37,864 nucleotides of DNA, from assembly GCA_910579395.1 (NCBI GenBank), contig CAJTUC010000034.1, forward strand, positions 1 through 37,864, written 5' to 3'. The position numbers and the translations under genes are program-made. The notes below the pieces were generated by a model. It ran no database searches, was not told where the DNA came from, and was given only the letters and a program-made list of their open reading frames with translations. How positions within the stretch are numbered: position 1 is the stretch's first letter; each line of letters starts with the position of its first letter. This document shows positions 1 to 9,284 of this stretch, piece by piece. This DNA is from an uncultured Lachnospiraceae bacterium. Its GTDB lineage: Bacteria; Bacillota; Clostridia; Lachnospirales; Lachnospiraceae.

Positions 1-3000
1 GGCGAATAGAGCCGCCGGGATTCCCGCGCCTGATGCGAGCAGGCCGCCCTGGGTCGCACCGGTGATCAATCCGTTTATGCCGGAACCTAGTGCTTCCTTC
101 CAGTCGATTTCGCCGCCGCTTGCCTTCTGGGATACGGCGGAGCTTAGGAAGCCGCCTCCGAAACCGAAAGCGCCTCCGAGTCCTATTCCCCATAAGATGT
201 GTGCTATCTCGCCTGTCGGGTCTACATAGTCCGCCGGGTCGTTATCGCAGTAGCGGTAGCTGTTCAGGCCTCTCTTTACAGGGTCTTTGGACAGCATCCT
301 GCCGTTTGCGCTGTCGTAGAATCTTGCCTGGGCGAAGTATTTTCCGATCACGGGGTCGTAGCGGTAGCTGGTGAAGCGCAGGTTTTCTTCCAGACCGGAC
401 GGGATTTCTGTTCCGGGTCTTAAATCGCCCCAGATATCGCGTTCCGCATAGTGCTGCATTGTGCCCTGGCTGTCTGCTGCAAAGAGCGGGCTTCCATAGA
501 TGTCGGAATGGAAGAAGGTCTGGCCGGACGGGGTGGTCTGGCTCAGGCGCTGGTGGCCGTATCCGAAGATAGTCCTGGTGCTTCCGGCATCGGTTTCGTA
601 TGCCAGCAGTTCGTTGTTCGTGGTGCGCAGGAAATCAGGTATATACTGCATTTCCCGGCTGTAAAGGCCTTCCGCCGCTGTCCGTTTCTGCACGTTCTTT
701 ACGCACATCTGCAGGGCGTTGTAGGTATAAGCCGTCTCTTCGCCGTTTTCGATATTCTTCCCGAGGGTCATCCGTCCTGCGGTATCGTATACATACTGCC
801 GGACAATGTCATCGCCTCTGCGTTCTTCCGTCAGGTTGCCGCATTTATCATACCCGAAGCTGTAATCTATGCCGTCCTCTGCCAAAGCGGTAAGCTGGTT
901 TAAGGCGTTGTACTGGCATGCTGCTTTCTGAATGCCGTTCAGGCTTTTTGTAAGTCTGTTCCCCAGTGCGTCATAAGTATAGGCTTCCGTCGTTTCGCCG
1001 TTCCGGTAAGCGATAAGCTGTCCGATGGCATCGTAGGTGTATGCCGCCGTTCTGGCAAATTCCGGATTGCTTCCGGTTCTCTTGGTTCCGGTGATCCGCC
1101 CCATAACATCGTAGGTAAGATCCTCGTCCATAAATACCGTTTCGCCGAACCGGTATGACGCCTTTATGGGCTGTCTGTTGGCATTATAGGCATAGGAAGC
1201 CGTACTGCCGGGCTGCATGACAGAAGTTACGTTGCCTGCCGCATCATAGGTATACTGCGCGGTGATCTTTTCTATCCGTTCGGCTGATGCCTCTGTGCCT
1301 TCCGTTACTTTCAGGAGACGGTTGTTTCTGTCGTAGGCAAAGGCTGCCGCGCTGCCGTCGGCATATTGGATGCCTGTGCGGTTGCCTGCCGCATCATAGG
1401 TAAAGCCTGTTGTGCGTCCGTTGTGGTCTGTGACGCCGGTAAGTCTGCCGATCGTGTCGCGCTCCATTGTGGTAGTGCCATTCCAGTCGAGCATTTCTAC
1501 CAGCTCGCCCCGTTTGTTATAACGGAACGCTGCCGTCCGTCCGTCGCTGTATGTCATTGACGCGGGTCTGTTGTTCAGGTCATACGTTACAACAGTCTCA
1601 CGCTGCTCTTCGTCCGTGACGGATACCATGTTGTCGTTTCCGTCATAGCCATAGGTCTTTTCCTCCAGCATGGGGTCGATTTCTTTGATCATACGTCCCT
1701 TTTTATCATACTGGTAGAGTGTAATGCTGCTCTGCTCATCTTCTCCTGACAGGCATTCCCTGATCCGGTTATTCATGGCATCATATTCGTACATAATGAC
1801 ATTGCCGAGAGCATCTTCCGTCTGGATCAGGTTTCCGCATGCATCGTATGAATAACGTGTAACATTGCCTTCCGCATTTTCCACTGTGGCGATATGTCCG
1901 TCCGCCGTATAGGTAAAAGCGGTCGTATTGCCAAGCGCATCGGTCATGGACGTTACCTGTCCCAGAAGGTCATACGCATAAGATACGGTGTTGCCCAGCG
2001 CATCCTCTTTCGTCAGCACCTGTCCGAGCGCATTGTATGTATAATCGGTAGTATTTCCTTCCGCATCCTTTACCGCCAAAAGGTTGCCCGCCGGTGAATA
2101 GCCGTATTCCGTGGTGTTCCCATTGGCATCTGTCTGGGTAAGCACTCTGCCCGTGCTGTCATAAGTATAGGCCACGCTGTGCCCCATGGCATCGGAAATC
2201 CGGGTCAGGCGTCCCATGGCGTCATATTCATAACCGGTCACCGCGCCTTCCATATCCGTTACGCTGGAAATTCTTCCGGTATTGGTATATGTCAGTGTCA
2301 GACTTCCTTCATTCTGGTCAGTCATACTGATCAGGCGGTCATTGGCATCATACACATAAACCCGGCAGTTTCCGTTGGCATCCGTAAAAGAAGTCCGATT
2401 GCCCGCCGCATCGTATGTGCAAGTCCATGTATTACCTTCCTCGTCCGTGCTGCCAATCAGTCTGTTCAGGCTGTCATAGGCATAGGTTCTCTCGCCGCCG
2501 AGCGGATTGGTCTCTGCGGTCAGATTGCCGTTTCCATCGTAGGAGTATTCCGTAATGCCGCCCTTTGCATCGGTAATGCGTATCAGCTGTCCTCTGCCGT
2601 CATAAGCAAAAGATGTCTCCTGCCCTAACGGGTCGGTCATTTTGACCAGACGGTTATTGGCATCGTATTCATAGCCGGAAATATGCCCTTCCGCATCCGT
2701 TATCTGAATGCAGTTGCCGTTTTTATCATAAGCATAGGCTGTCTTTCCGCCGTCCGGCGCCGTCTCTTCCGCAATCCTTCCCATGCTGTCATAGGCATAG
2801 ACTGTTGCATGGTTTTCCTTATCGGATACTGCTGTCAGATTGCCGTCGCTGTCATACTGTGCACTTTCCGCATGCCCGTCTGTATCTGTCACGGAAACGA
2901 TCCGTCCCAGTTTATCATAGACAAATGTTGTGGTTCCTGCATCAGTCTGAATGGACTGCAGACGGTTTTCCGCATCATAAGCATAGGAAACGATATTGCC

Positions 3001-6000
3001 GTCTTCGTCTGTTTTCGTCAACAGATTTCCCGCTTCATCATAAGTATAATTGACACTGTGCCCAAGCGGATCCGTTTCACTCAATACGCGTCCTGCCTGA
3101 TCATAGGCATATGTCCGCTGTCGGGATAACTGGTCTGTAACAACAGTGACCTGTCCCATACAGTCATACGTATAACTGACGGTTCCGTCGGCCGCATCAC
3201 GCACCTGGATCAGCTGATTGGCTGCGTCAAAGGAATAGCGTGTTACGCCGCCGTTTTTATCTGTCTGCGATGTTCTGTTGCCGAACGCATCATAGGTACG
3301 ACTTATGCTGTATCCTAACGGGTCAGTCTCCGTAATGAGATTGCCTTTCTCGTCATATGCGAACCGGTATTCATTGCCAAGACAATCCATCGCGAGGGAA
3401 ATCCTGCCGATCTCGTTATATTCCAGACACTGCTTATTTCCCATCCTGTCGGTGATTGCGGTCCGGTCGCCGTTTTCATTATACTCGAAAATAATCTCGC
3501 CGTCCGTATCTTCAACGGATAACAGATTGCCTGCCGCCGAATACTGATAGGAAACTGTCCGGCCTGCCGGGGAAGTATAGGAAGTCATCCTGCCGATGGC
3601 ATCATGCGTATAGAAACAGATATTTCCGTCCGGGTCCGCTGCCTGTTCCAGATGATCATCGTCATCGTAAGTATAAGTCCAGACATTGCCGCTCCTGTCG
3701 GTAAAGGAGATCAGGTTGTCATTTTCATCATAAGTATAAGAGTTCTTATTCCCCCTCTCATCCTGCATTTCAATCAGGTTGTTATGCGCATCATACTGGT
3801 ACAGATTTACCGCGCCGTCACGGCCGACAACTCTTGTGGGCTGGTTCTGGTCATTATAAACAGCGCTTTCCTCTGTGCCATCCGGATGAATCACATGATT
3901 CATGCGTCCATAATCATCATACTCCATTCGGGTCAGATTGCCAAGAGCATCCGTCTGTTCTGTCAGCTGTCCCTTTTCATTATAACGATTATGGATATTC
4001 GTTCCGTCGAGTGCAATATCAATGATATGTCCGGTCTCATCATAAGTATACTGCGTGACATTTCCGAGTTCATCAGTAAAACTGGTCACTCTGCTTTCCT
4101 CATCATAATCCGCAGAACTTCTGCCTCTGCCTACCGTAAACTGTTCCGTTACCCTTCCCAGCATATCATAAGTATTTGTCAGATAAACTCTACCCGAGAA
4201 ATCCGAAATTGTCAGCAGATTGCAGGCATCATCATAAGTAAACGCCATTTTCCGGCCGTCCGGATTGGTCACTTCTGTCAGTCTGCCGTTCTCATATGCG
4301 AAACCGACCGTATTTCCCATGGCATCCTTTATGCTTGTAATGCAGCCGTTTGAATAAACGATATCCATACCGGCTCCATGCCGCCCTTCCATACGGATGA
4401 TCTGTCCATCGGTGTTCGACTGAAAACGACAGGATACAAGACCATTTTCCATAATCCGGTTCAGGCATAACTGCCCATCAAATATATATTCCGTCCCATC
4501 CGAAGCCGCAACAGAATAGGAACCGTCCTCATTCGCTCTCATGGTATAGGAAGCTGCATCACCGTCCACTGCCTGGAAGCTTCCATCCTCTGTATTTCTG
4601 ACAAAAGCGGTCACATCGCTGTACGGCGTATAAAAATACGCGTACTCTTCATCCATGCACAGTAAATAATTCATGGAGTGGCTCCATTTTCTCCCCAATA
4701 CACCCTGTCTTATCTCTCTCTGGGAATCATACATGGTCGTAAAATGCAGTCCGTCTTTACCATGGTCTTCAAGCCATGTATAGCTCCACAGGAATGCGCC
4801 TGTCAGAGCGTTTACCGGGTCATTTCCCATATAGGATCTTCTGCCGTCCGGATATGTCCTGCGGTTTCTGCCCTGTGCAAGACCGCTGTTCTTCTGGGTA
4901 TCGGTCATAATATACTGTTCTTTCGTATACTTGCCGGTACCTTCCGCATTATTTGCCCTCACGGAATAACCATGCCGGGTATTCGGTGCCAGCCCGGTAA
5001 AAATCTTATACATCCACTCCCCGACGGCTCCACCGACAGCGGCACTGCGAACAGCCCTGCTAAAATAAGCGATCGTTCCGTTTTCTGTCACATGGTAATT
5101 GACATTATCAAACAAAATATCATAGTTTTCCGCATATTCTACCGGCTTCCATCTTACGATAACGCTGTCGATCGTAGCGATCGCATTGACATCCAATGGC
5201 TCTGCAGGCACCGGAACGCGTGTCCGAATGGTCTGCTGAGAGCTGTATCCGCTGGAACCGCCTGCATTGATCGCACTCACTGCATAAGTATGATCTGTAC
5301 CCGGCTCTAATCCGTTGAATGTTCTGGTTGTCGCTGTTCCGTTGTAGACAGTGCCATCAAACAGGACTCTGTAACTGGATGCACCACTCACGGCACTCCA
5401 ACTTATGGTAACAGAATTGGTTGCCGCCGTGGCCTTGATATTGGAAGGTACTGCTGGCGGTCTGACCAGCGTTGTAACCCTCGCTGTTGCAGAATACGCA
5501 CTGGTTCCCGCAGAATTTTTTGCACGTACTTTATAAGTATAACTGGTGCTTGGCTTTAATCCCGTAACCGTCTGATAAGTACCTGTTAAACTATAGGTAG
5601 TTCCATTAAACCACAGTTCATATCCTGTAGCTCCCGATACCCAGCTCCAGGATACCGCAACGGAAAAGGATGAAGGCGTTGCCCGGATATTCGTCGGCAC
5701 AGCCGGCGGCGCTACTAAAGTCCTTATTGTTTTATAAGCAGAATAAGTACCATTTCCTCCTGCATTATTTGCGCGAACCCGGTAAGAATAGCTCGTATCT
5801 GAACTCAATCCGGTAATCGTCTTGGAAGTTCCGGTCACATTATAAGTATTATTACCCATTTGGATATCATAGCTGGTCGCACCTGCCACTGCATCCCATG
5901 TTATGGTAATGGAATTCTTTGTCGATGCAGCATTCACATTTACAGGCGCAGCCGGCGGATTCGGAATCGTAGATACCGTTTTCGCGGCACAATACGAGCT

Positions 6001-8214
6001 GGAGCCATCCGCATTATTTGAACGAATCTGATAGCTATAACTGGTGCCGGGATTCAGCCCGGAAATCGTATAAGAGCTTCCATACGCCCTGTATGTTCTG
6101 CCATCGAACAGCACATCATAACTGGCCGCTCCGCTTACCGCATTCCACTTCAAAGTAACGGAATTTCTCGTCGTAGTTACCGTAGGCGAAGCGGGCGGCA
6201 TTGGCGCTGTTTTAATTGTCTTTGCGCTGCCATATGCGCTGGAACCATCGTCATTATTCACGCGAACCTGGTAACTATAGCTGGTATTGGCACTCAATCC
6301 GGTAACTGTCTGAGAAGTTCCGGCAACATGATACACCTTGCCGTTAAAAAGCAGATCATAGCTGGTCGCACCGCTCACTGCTGCCCAGCTTACCGTTACG
6401 GAATTCTCGCTTGTAGTCATACTGATATTCGTCGGTGCTTTGGGCGTCGTCCGAACTGTCTGTGATTCACTATAACTGCCAACAGTTCCGTTCGAAATCT
6501 TGGAACGAACACGGTAAGTATATGTTAAATTTGCCGACAAGCCGATAAATTCTTTAGAAGTTCCGGTCACCGCATAAGTCCGTCCGCCAAACAATACGTC
6601 ATAACCGGATGCACCGGACACAGCATTCCAGCTGACCGTGACAGAAGTATCTGTTGCTTTATGGGAAATGCCCGCTGGTACAGACAGGCCCTTCGCAGGT
6701 GTCCTGATCTTTTTTTCACTGCTGAACGTGCCTTCTCCATCCACACTCCTTGAACACACTTGATATTTATAGTCCGTATCAGCCGACAGACCTGTAAAAG
6801 TCTTGGATGTAACCGATGCTGCTACATTATACTTTGTTCCGTTAAAGGATACCGTATATCCTGCGGCCCCGTTTACCGCTTCCCAGCTCACCGTAACAGA
6901 ATTCTCCGTACATGTAGCACTTGTAGAGGACGGGGCTGCCGGCGGCGTTGTCACGGTCATTTCGGCAGTAAAATTACCGGCAGCACTGCCATTCTTCGCA
7001 CCGACCTTAAAAGGATAACTCTTATTCGCTGTCAATCCTGTAATCGTTTTGGACGTACCTGTGACATTGTAAACAGTTCCATTGAATACAAGATCATATC
7101 CCGTTGCACCGCTTACCGCATTCCAACTGATCGTTACTGACCTTTCCGTCGCGGTCTTTCTGATATTGGCTGGCACCGCCGGCGCCTGTACCTGTGTGGT
7201 GATACTTCTGGATGCACTATATGACCCAGAACCATCCGCACTCTTACAGCATATCTGATAAGAATAAGAAGTCTTCTGTGCCAGTCCGGTGAACGTTTTG
7301 GATGTAACCGATGCCGATACATGATAATCCGTATTATTAAATCTGACAATATAACCGGTGGCACCGCTTACGGTATTCCAGTTTAACGTAACGGAATTAC
7401 TGGTACTTGTGGCACCCATGCCAGTCGGAGCCTTGGGCGGCGTTGTGACCGTCAGCTGTGTTGTGTAGGCACTGGTTGAACTGGCATTTTTAGCCCGAAC
7501 TGCAAAGGAATAGGCTCTGCCGGCAGTCAGGCCGGTAAATGTTCTGGATGTGCCGTTGACTGCGTATGTTGTACCATTGAACTGAATATCATAGCCGGTG
7601 GCACCGGTTACCGCTCCCCAGCTTATCGTTGCAGAAGTCTCCGTCGCGGTCTTTTTGATATTAGAAGGTACGCTGACCTTCTGTGCCTGTGTCATGATGG
7701 ACTGCGTACTGCTGTATTCGCCCGTTTTCGTACTGTTTTTGGCGCGTACCGCATAAGTATGGGACGTACCGGGTTTCAATCCGGCAAAACTTTTCGACGT
7801 AGATGTTACACTATAAACAACATTATCAAATAATATGTCATAACCGGTAGCGCGTGAAACCGCACTAAAACTAACGGTTACGGATGATGTAGTTGCCGTT
7901 GCTTTTACATTCTGCGGAACAGCCAAAGGTTCCGTATCGTAAAAGCCATGCCTGATCAGTATTTTTGCCCCCTCAGAATCGACTGAAGTGTGGCTGCCAT
8001 GTGCGGTAACAACAACACGATACTGCTTGCCATCTTCCAAATGACTCTTACTGGTATAGGAAGTTACCGTAAGATTATCCACATTGTAAACGGCATGGCT
8101 TTCGCCAACGATGAGCATGTATGCGTGGTAGCTCACGGCCCCTGGAACCGCAGACCAGTTTGCGGTAATAGAACCATCCTGATTCAATGTTAAACTTAAA
8201 TTTAATTGTGACAT
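1..8214 (-). CDS. Giant FN3-RHS/YD-repeat polymorphic toxin, C-terminus beyond window
   Basis: Open without a stop from the ATG at 8214 to base 1 (2,738 codons), so the protein is truncated only by the window. The start has a strong GGAGG site (AAAGGAGGAAATT before ATG). Order: a divergent FN3-like domain, about twelve clear fibronectin III domains (to about 4905), an RHS N-terminal DUF6531-type segment with GNDPVNALTGAF near 4830, then dozens of 21-residue YD repeats (about 4380-430), then the RHS core end (ARFYDSANGRMLSKDP, SYRYCDNDPADYVDPTGE, about 340-200). The remaining 65 or so residues begin the variable tail: glycine-rich, hydrophobic (GLGGAFGFGGGF), typical of the stretch before a toxin domain. 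RHS proteins fold a closed shell around a C-terminal toxin; that is family knowledge. The N-terminus (MSQLNLSLTLNQ) is not a signal peptide. It is last in a sigma-holin-muramidase series and has its own TcdR-like promoter. The toxin activity cannot be read here. Confidence 0.93.
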   Translation of the reverse strand, partial: MSQLNLSLTLNQDGSITANWSAVPGAVSYHAYMLIVGESHAVYNVDNLTVTSYTSKSHLEDGKQYRVVVTAHGSHTSVDSEGAKILIRHGFYDTEPLAVPQNVKATATTSSVTVSFSAVSRATGYDILFDNVVYSVTSTSKSFAGLKPGTSHTYAVRAKNSTKTGEYSSTQSIMTQAQKVSVPSNIKKTATETSATISWGAVTGATGYDIQFNGTTYAVNGTSRTFTGLTAGRAYSFAVRAKNASSTSAYTTQLTVTTPPKAPTGMGATSTSNSVTLNWNTVSGATGYIVRFNNTDYHVSASVTSKTFTGLAQKTSYSYQICCKSADGSGSYSASRSITTQVQAPAVPANIRKTATERSVTISWNAVSGATGYDLVFNGTVYNVTGTSKTITGLTANKSYPFKVGAKNGSAAGNFTAEMTVTTPPAAPSSTSATCTENSVTVSWEAVNGAAGYTVSFNGTKYNVAASVTSKTFTGLSADTDYKYQVCSRSVDGEGTFSSEKKIRTPAKGLSVPAGISHKATDTSVTVSWNAVSGASGYDVLFGGRTYAVTGTSKEFIGLSANLTYTYRVRSKISNGTVGSYSESQTVRTTPKAPTNISMTTSENSVTVSWAAVSGATSYDLLFNGKVYHVAGTSQTVTGLSANTSYSYQVRVNNDDGSSAYGSAKTIKTAPMPPASPTVTTTRNSVTLKWNAVSGAASYDVLFDGRTYRAYGSSYTISGLNPGTSYSYQIRSNNADGSSSYCAAKTVSTIPNPPAAPVNVNAASTKNSITITWDAVAGATSYDIQMGNNTYNVTGTSKTITGLSSDTSYSYRVRANNAGGNGTYSAYKTIRTLVAPPAVPTNIRATPSSFSVAVSWSWVSGATGYELWFNGTTYSLTGTYQTVTGLKPSTSYTYKVRAKNSAGTSAYSATARVTTLVRPPAVPSNIKATAATNSVTISWSAVSGASSYRVLFDGTVYNGTATTRTFNGLEPGTDHTYAVSAINAGGSSGYSSQQTIRTRVPVPAEPLDVNAIATIDSVIVRWKPVEYAENYDILFDNVNYHVTENGTIAYFSRAVRSAAVGGAVGEWMYKIFTGLAPNTRHGYSVRANNAEGTGKYTKEQYIMTDTQKNSGLAQGRNRRTYPDGRRSYMGNDPVNALTGAFLWSYTWLEDHGKDGLHFTTMYDSQREIRQGVLGRKWSHSMNYLLCMDEEYAYFYTPYSDVTAFVRNTEDGSFQAVDGDAASYTMRANEDGSYSVAASDGTEYIFDGQLCLNRIMENGLVSCRFQSNTDGQIIRMEGRHGAGMDIVYSNGCITSIKDAMGNTVGFAYENGRLTEVTNPDGRKMAFTYDDACNLLTISDFSGRVYLTNTYDMLGRVTEQFTVGRGRSSADYDEESRVTSFTDELGNVTQYTYDETGHIIDIALDGTNIHNRYNEKGQLTEQTDALGNLTRMEYDDYGRMNHVIHPDGTEESAVYNDQNQPTRVVGRDGAVNLYQYDAHNNLIEMQDERGNKNSYTYDENDNLISFTDRSGNVWTYTYDDDDHLEQAADPDGNICFYTHDAIGRMTSYTSPAGRTVSYQYSAAGNLLSVEDTDGEIIFEYNENGDRTAITDRMGNKQCLEYNEIGRISLAMDCLGNEYRFAYDEKGNLITETDPLGYSISRTYDAFGNRTSQTDKNGGVTRYSFDAANQLIQVRDAADGTVSYTYDCMGQVTVVTDQLSRQRTYAYDQAGRVLSETDPLGHSVNYTYDEAGNLLTKTDEDGNIVSYAYDAENRLQSIQTDAGTTTFVYDKLGRIVSVTDTDGHAESAQYDSDGNLTAVSDKENHATVYAYDSMGRIAEETAPDGGKTAYAYDKNGNCIQITDAEGHISGYEYDANNRLVKMTDPLGQETSFAYDGRGQLIRITDAKGGITEYSYDGNGNLTAETNPLGGERTYAYDSLNRLIGSTDEEGNTWTCTYDAAGNRTSFTDANGNCRVYVYDANDRLISMTDQNEGSLTLTYTNTGRISSVTDMEGAVTGYEYDAMGRLTRISDAMGHSVAYTYDSTGRVLTQTDANGNTTEYGYSPAGNLLAVKDAEGNTTDYTYNALGQVLTKEDALGNTVSYAYDLLGQVTSMTDALGNTTAFTYTADGHIATVENAEGNVTRYSYDACGNLIQTEDALGNVIMYEYDAMNNRIRECLSGEDEQSSITLYQYDKKGRMIKEIDPMLEEKTYGYDGNDNMVSVTDEEQRETVVTYDLNNRPASMTYSDGRTAAFRYNKRGELVEMLDWNGTTTMERDTIGRLTGVTDHNGRTTGFTYDAAGNRTGIQYADGSAAAFAYDRNNRLLKVTEGTEASAERIEKITAQYTYDAAGNVTSVMQPGSTASYAYNANRQPIKASYRFGETVFMDEDLTYDVMGRITGTKRTGSNPEFARTAAYTYDAIGQLIAYRNGETTEAYTYDALGNRLTKSLNGIQKAACQYNALNQLTALAEDGIDYSFGYDKCGNLTEERRGDDIVRQYVYDTAGRMTLGKNIENGEETAYTYNALQMCVKNVQKRTAAEGLYSREMQYIPDFLRTTNNELLAYETDAGSTRTIFGYGHQRLSQTTPSGQTFFHSDIYGSPLFAADSQGTMQHYAERDIWGDLRPGTEIPSGLEENLRFTSYRYDPVIGKYFAQARFYDSANGRMLSKDPVKRGLNSYRYCDNDPADYVDPTGEIAHILWGIGLGGAFGFGGGFLSSAVSQKASGGEIDWKEALGSGINGLITGATQGGLLASGAGIPAALFA
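250..4380 (-). repeat. YD/RHS repeat tract
   Basis: A motif of the form Y-x-Y-D-x-x-G-x-(L/I/V) recurs about every 63 bases (21 codons) in the reverse reading frame of the giant gene, seen on the plus strand as recurring tcataagtat / tcgtaggtat. The copies diverge at base level, so this is an old protein repeat and not recent satellite DNA. It ends in the conserved RHS core terminus DPTGE near 200. Boundaries are approximate. Confidence 0.9.
4905..7935 (-). repeat. Array of about twelve FN3 domains
   Basis: Each unit of about 77 residues reads like (A/V)P-x-N-(I/V)-x-A-T...S-V-T-(V/I)-S-W-x-A-V-x-G-A-(T/S)-x-Y-(D)-(I/V)...T-G-L...Y-x-Y-x-V-R-A-x-N. Twelve copies are countable, preceded by a more divergent first domain (about 7940-8214). 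Units near 7672-7195 and 7180-6715 form two similar pairs. The last unit (about 5220-4905) carries an insertion. FN3 arrays in secreted bacterial proteins usually act as spacers or as binding modules for surface or carbohydrate. Confidence 0.88.
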
Positions 8215-8262
8215 AATTTCCTCCTTTTTTTCTATAGCTCTTTTATTTGCCGGCTATATAAG

Positions 8263-8290
8263 AAAAAGAAAGAAACCCAGATATTGTAAA
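8263..8290 (-). promoter_or_regulatory. Predicted TcdR-type promoter for the FN3-RHS gene
   Basis: On the minus strand TTTACA (8290-8285) is followed by 16 bases and CTTTTT (8268-8263). The same arrangement, with 11 of 16 spacer bases identical, lies before the sigma-factor gene. TcdR/BotR/TetR/UviA promoters are known to have a TTTACA -35 and a CTCTTT-like -10. The element lies 49 bases before the ATG, in the gap between the muramidase and RHS genes, so the cargo gene may be transcribed separately as well as by read-through. Confidence 0.7.
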
Positions 8291-8308
8291 TCACTTTATC
8301 TAAAAAAT

Positions 8309-8758
8309 TTAATTATTCAGATAGTTCCCGTTCAAAAAAATTTCTTTTTCAGCGGCCCGCCTTCTTACAAGCCCCCTCATTATTTTTCCGCCTGCATAAA
8401 TAAATCTGTCAAACTCTGCAGCCGCGCCGTCGATATCGTTACGATTGAGTTTCTTTAAAAGGGTACTTCTTTTCAAAGTACCGGCTCCAAGATTAAAAGT
8501 AAATGACACCAGGGCATCGAACATATTCTGCGTGATCGGTACGACAACATACTTATTGACAGACCTTTCAAAAGACTTCAAATCGGTTTTAAAATAGTCA
8601 ACCGCCTGACTTTCCGTGATCGTCATATCTGGCATGATGCCCGCCGTATGCCCATATCCGATCGTCCACACCCCGGTACTGTCGTCATATGCTTTCAGCC
8701 TAAGCGACTCATACGACCTGATAAAATCAATTCCTTTTTGTGACGTTACAAATTCCAT
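8309..8758 (-). CDS. GH24 muramidase (phage-type endolysin)
   Basis: A 149-residue protein of the T4-lysozyme family, which cuts the glycan strands of peptidoglycan. The catalytic triad is visible with T4 spacing: Glu17 in RSYES, Asp26 in AYDDS, and Thr32 in VWTIGYGHT. The length matches single-domain GH24 endolysins; there is no cell-wall-binding domain and no signal peptide, so export would depend on the holin encoded directly upstream. Start chosen at 8758 behind GGAGG with nine bases of spacing. It lies 43 bases downstream of the holin and about 94 bases before the giant RHS gene, on the same strand. Inferred job: open the wall to let the unexported RHS protein out, as endolysins do in holin-dependent (type 10) secretion. 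A phage remnant is possible but no other phage genes are present. Confidence 0.92.
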   Translation of the reverse strand: MEFVTSQKGIDFIRSYESLRLKAYDDSTGVWTIGYGHTAGIMPDMTITESQAVDYFKTDLKSFERSVNKYVVVPITQNMFDALVSFTFNLGAGTLKRSTLLKKLNRNDIDGAAAEFDRFIYAGGKIMRGLVRRRAAEKEIFLNGNYLNN

Positions 8759-8801
8759 TGTCCATTTCCTCCATAGTCAGTAAATATTCTGAAAAAAGTA
8801 A

Positions 8802-9281
8802 TCATTTTGTTCCGTGTTCATCGACGTCCTTTTTCATTTCTACAAGTATGCTCATTAGAAATTGGGGAAGAGCGACCCCCAGTCTTCCGGCGTTTTCCAA
8901 TATGGATAAAAGCTCATTGAGCGTAAGCCATATAGTGACGAGAAAACCGAAAAAAGTTTTTGTCTGATATGCAATTCCCATCTCTCCCAGCAAGGCATAC
9001 AGGATATAATCTGTACTGATCGCAGCCAGAATTGTTACGATGTATCCGGCTTTTTTGTATATCCCGATAATGCTTTTTTTACTGCTCCATCCATATTTTT
9101 TGCTGTTCGGATGCTCCACCGCTTCTTTCTTGGATGCCAGCATACCGGAAATGTAATCTGTGATCATCAATAATAACAATAATATCAGTGCCGGAGATAT
9201 CATTTCCAGCTCATTTCCAATGACCGTACATGTCATCGTCGCAATTCCCTTGATCATACTTACCGATATTTTCCTTTCCAT
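8802..9281 (-). CDS. TcdE/UtxA-type holin (phage holin family 4)
   Basis: A 159-residue membrane protein of the toxin-secretion/phage-lysis holin family (PF05105), whose best known member is TcdE, the holin that releases large clostridial toxins. Three hydrophobic segments are visible: about residues 26-45 (ISPALILLLLLMITDYISGM), 75-97 and 107-125. The DYISGMLASK motif after the first segment and the positively charged following loop are typical, as is the charged C-terminus (EMKKDVDEHGTK). The start at 9281 has AAGGAGGGG inside the intergenic three bases and the 3' end of the sigma gene, so the two are probably translationally coupled. The position between a TcdR-type sigma factor and a muramidase makes a dedicated release role likely; a purely lytic role is the alternative. 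Confidence 0.9.
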   Translation of the reverse strand: MERKISVSMIKGIATMTCTVIGNELEMISPALILLLLLMITDYISGMLASKKEAVEHPNSKKYGWSSKKSIIGIYKKAGYIVTILAAISTDYILYALLGEMGIAYQTKTFFGFLVTIWLTLNELLSILENAGRLGVALPQFLMSILVEMKKDVDEHGTK

Positions 9282-9284
9282 TCT

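Noticed and set aside
1..4380. Regularly spaced repeats about every 63 bases, CRISPR-like at first sight
   Set aside because: The repeats are divergent, have no constant spacer and repeat unit, and translate on the minus strand into YD repeats.
90..7140. Several plus-strand open frames of 60-250 codons, the largest at 3604-4353
   Set aside because: All lie opposite the continuous minus-strand RHS frame, lack ribosome sites and give low-complexity Ile/Ser/Arg-rich products typical of antisense shadows.
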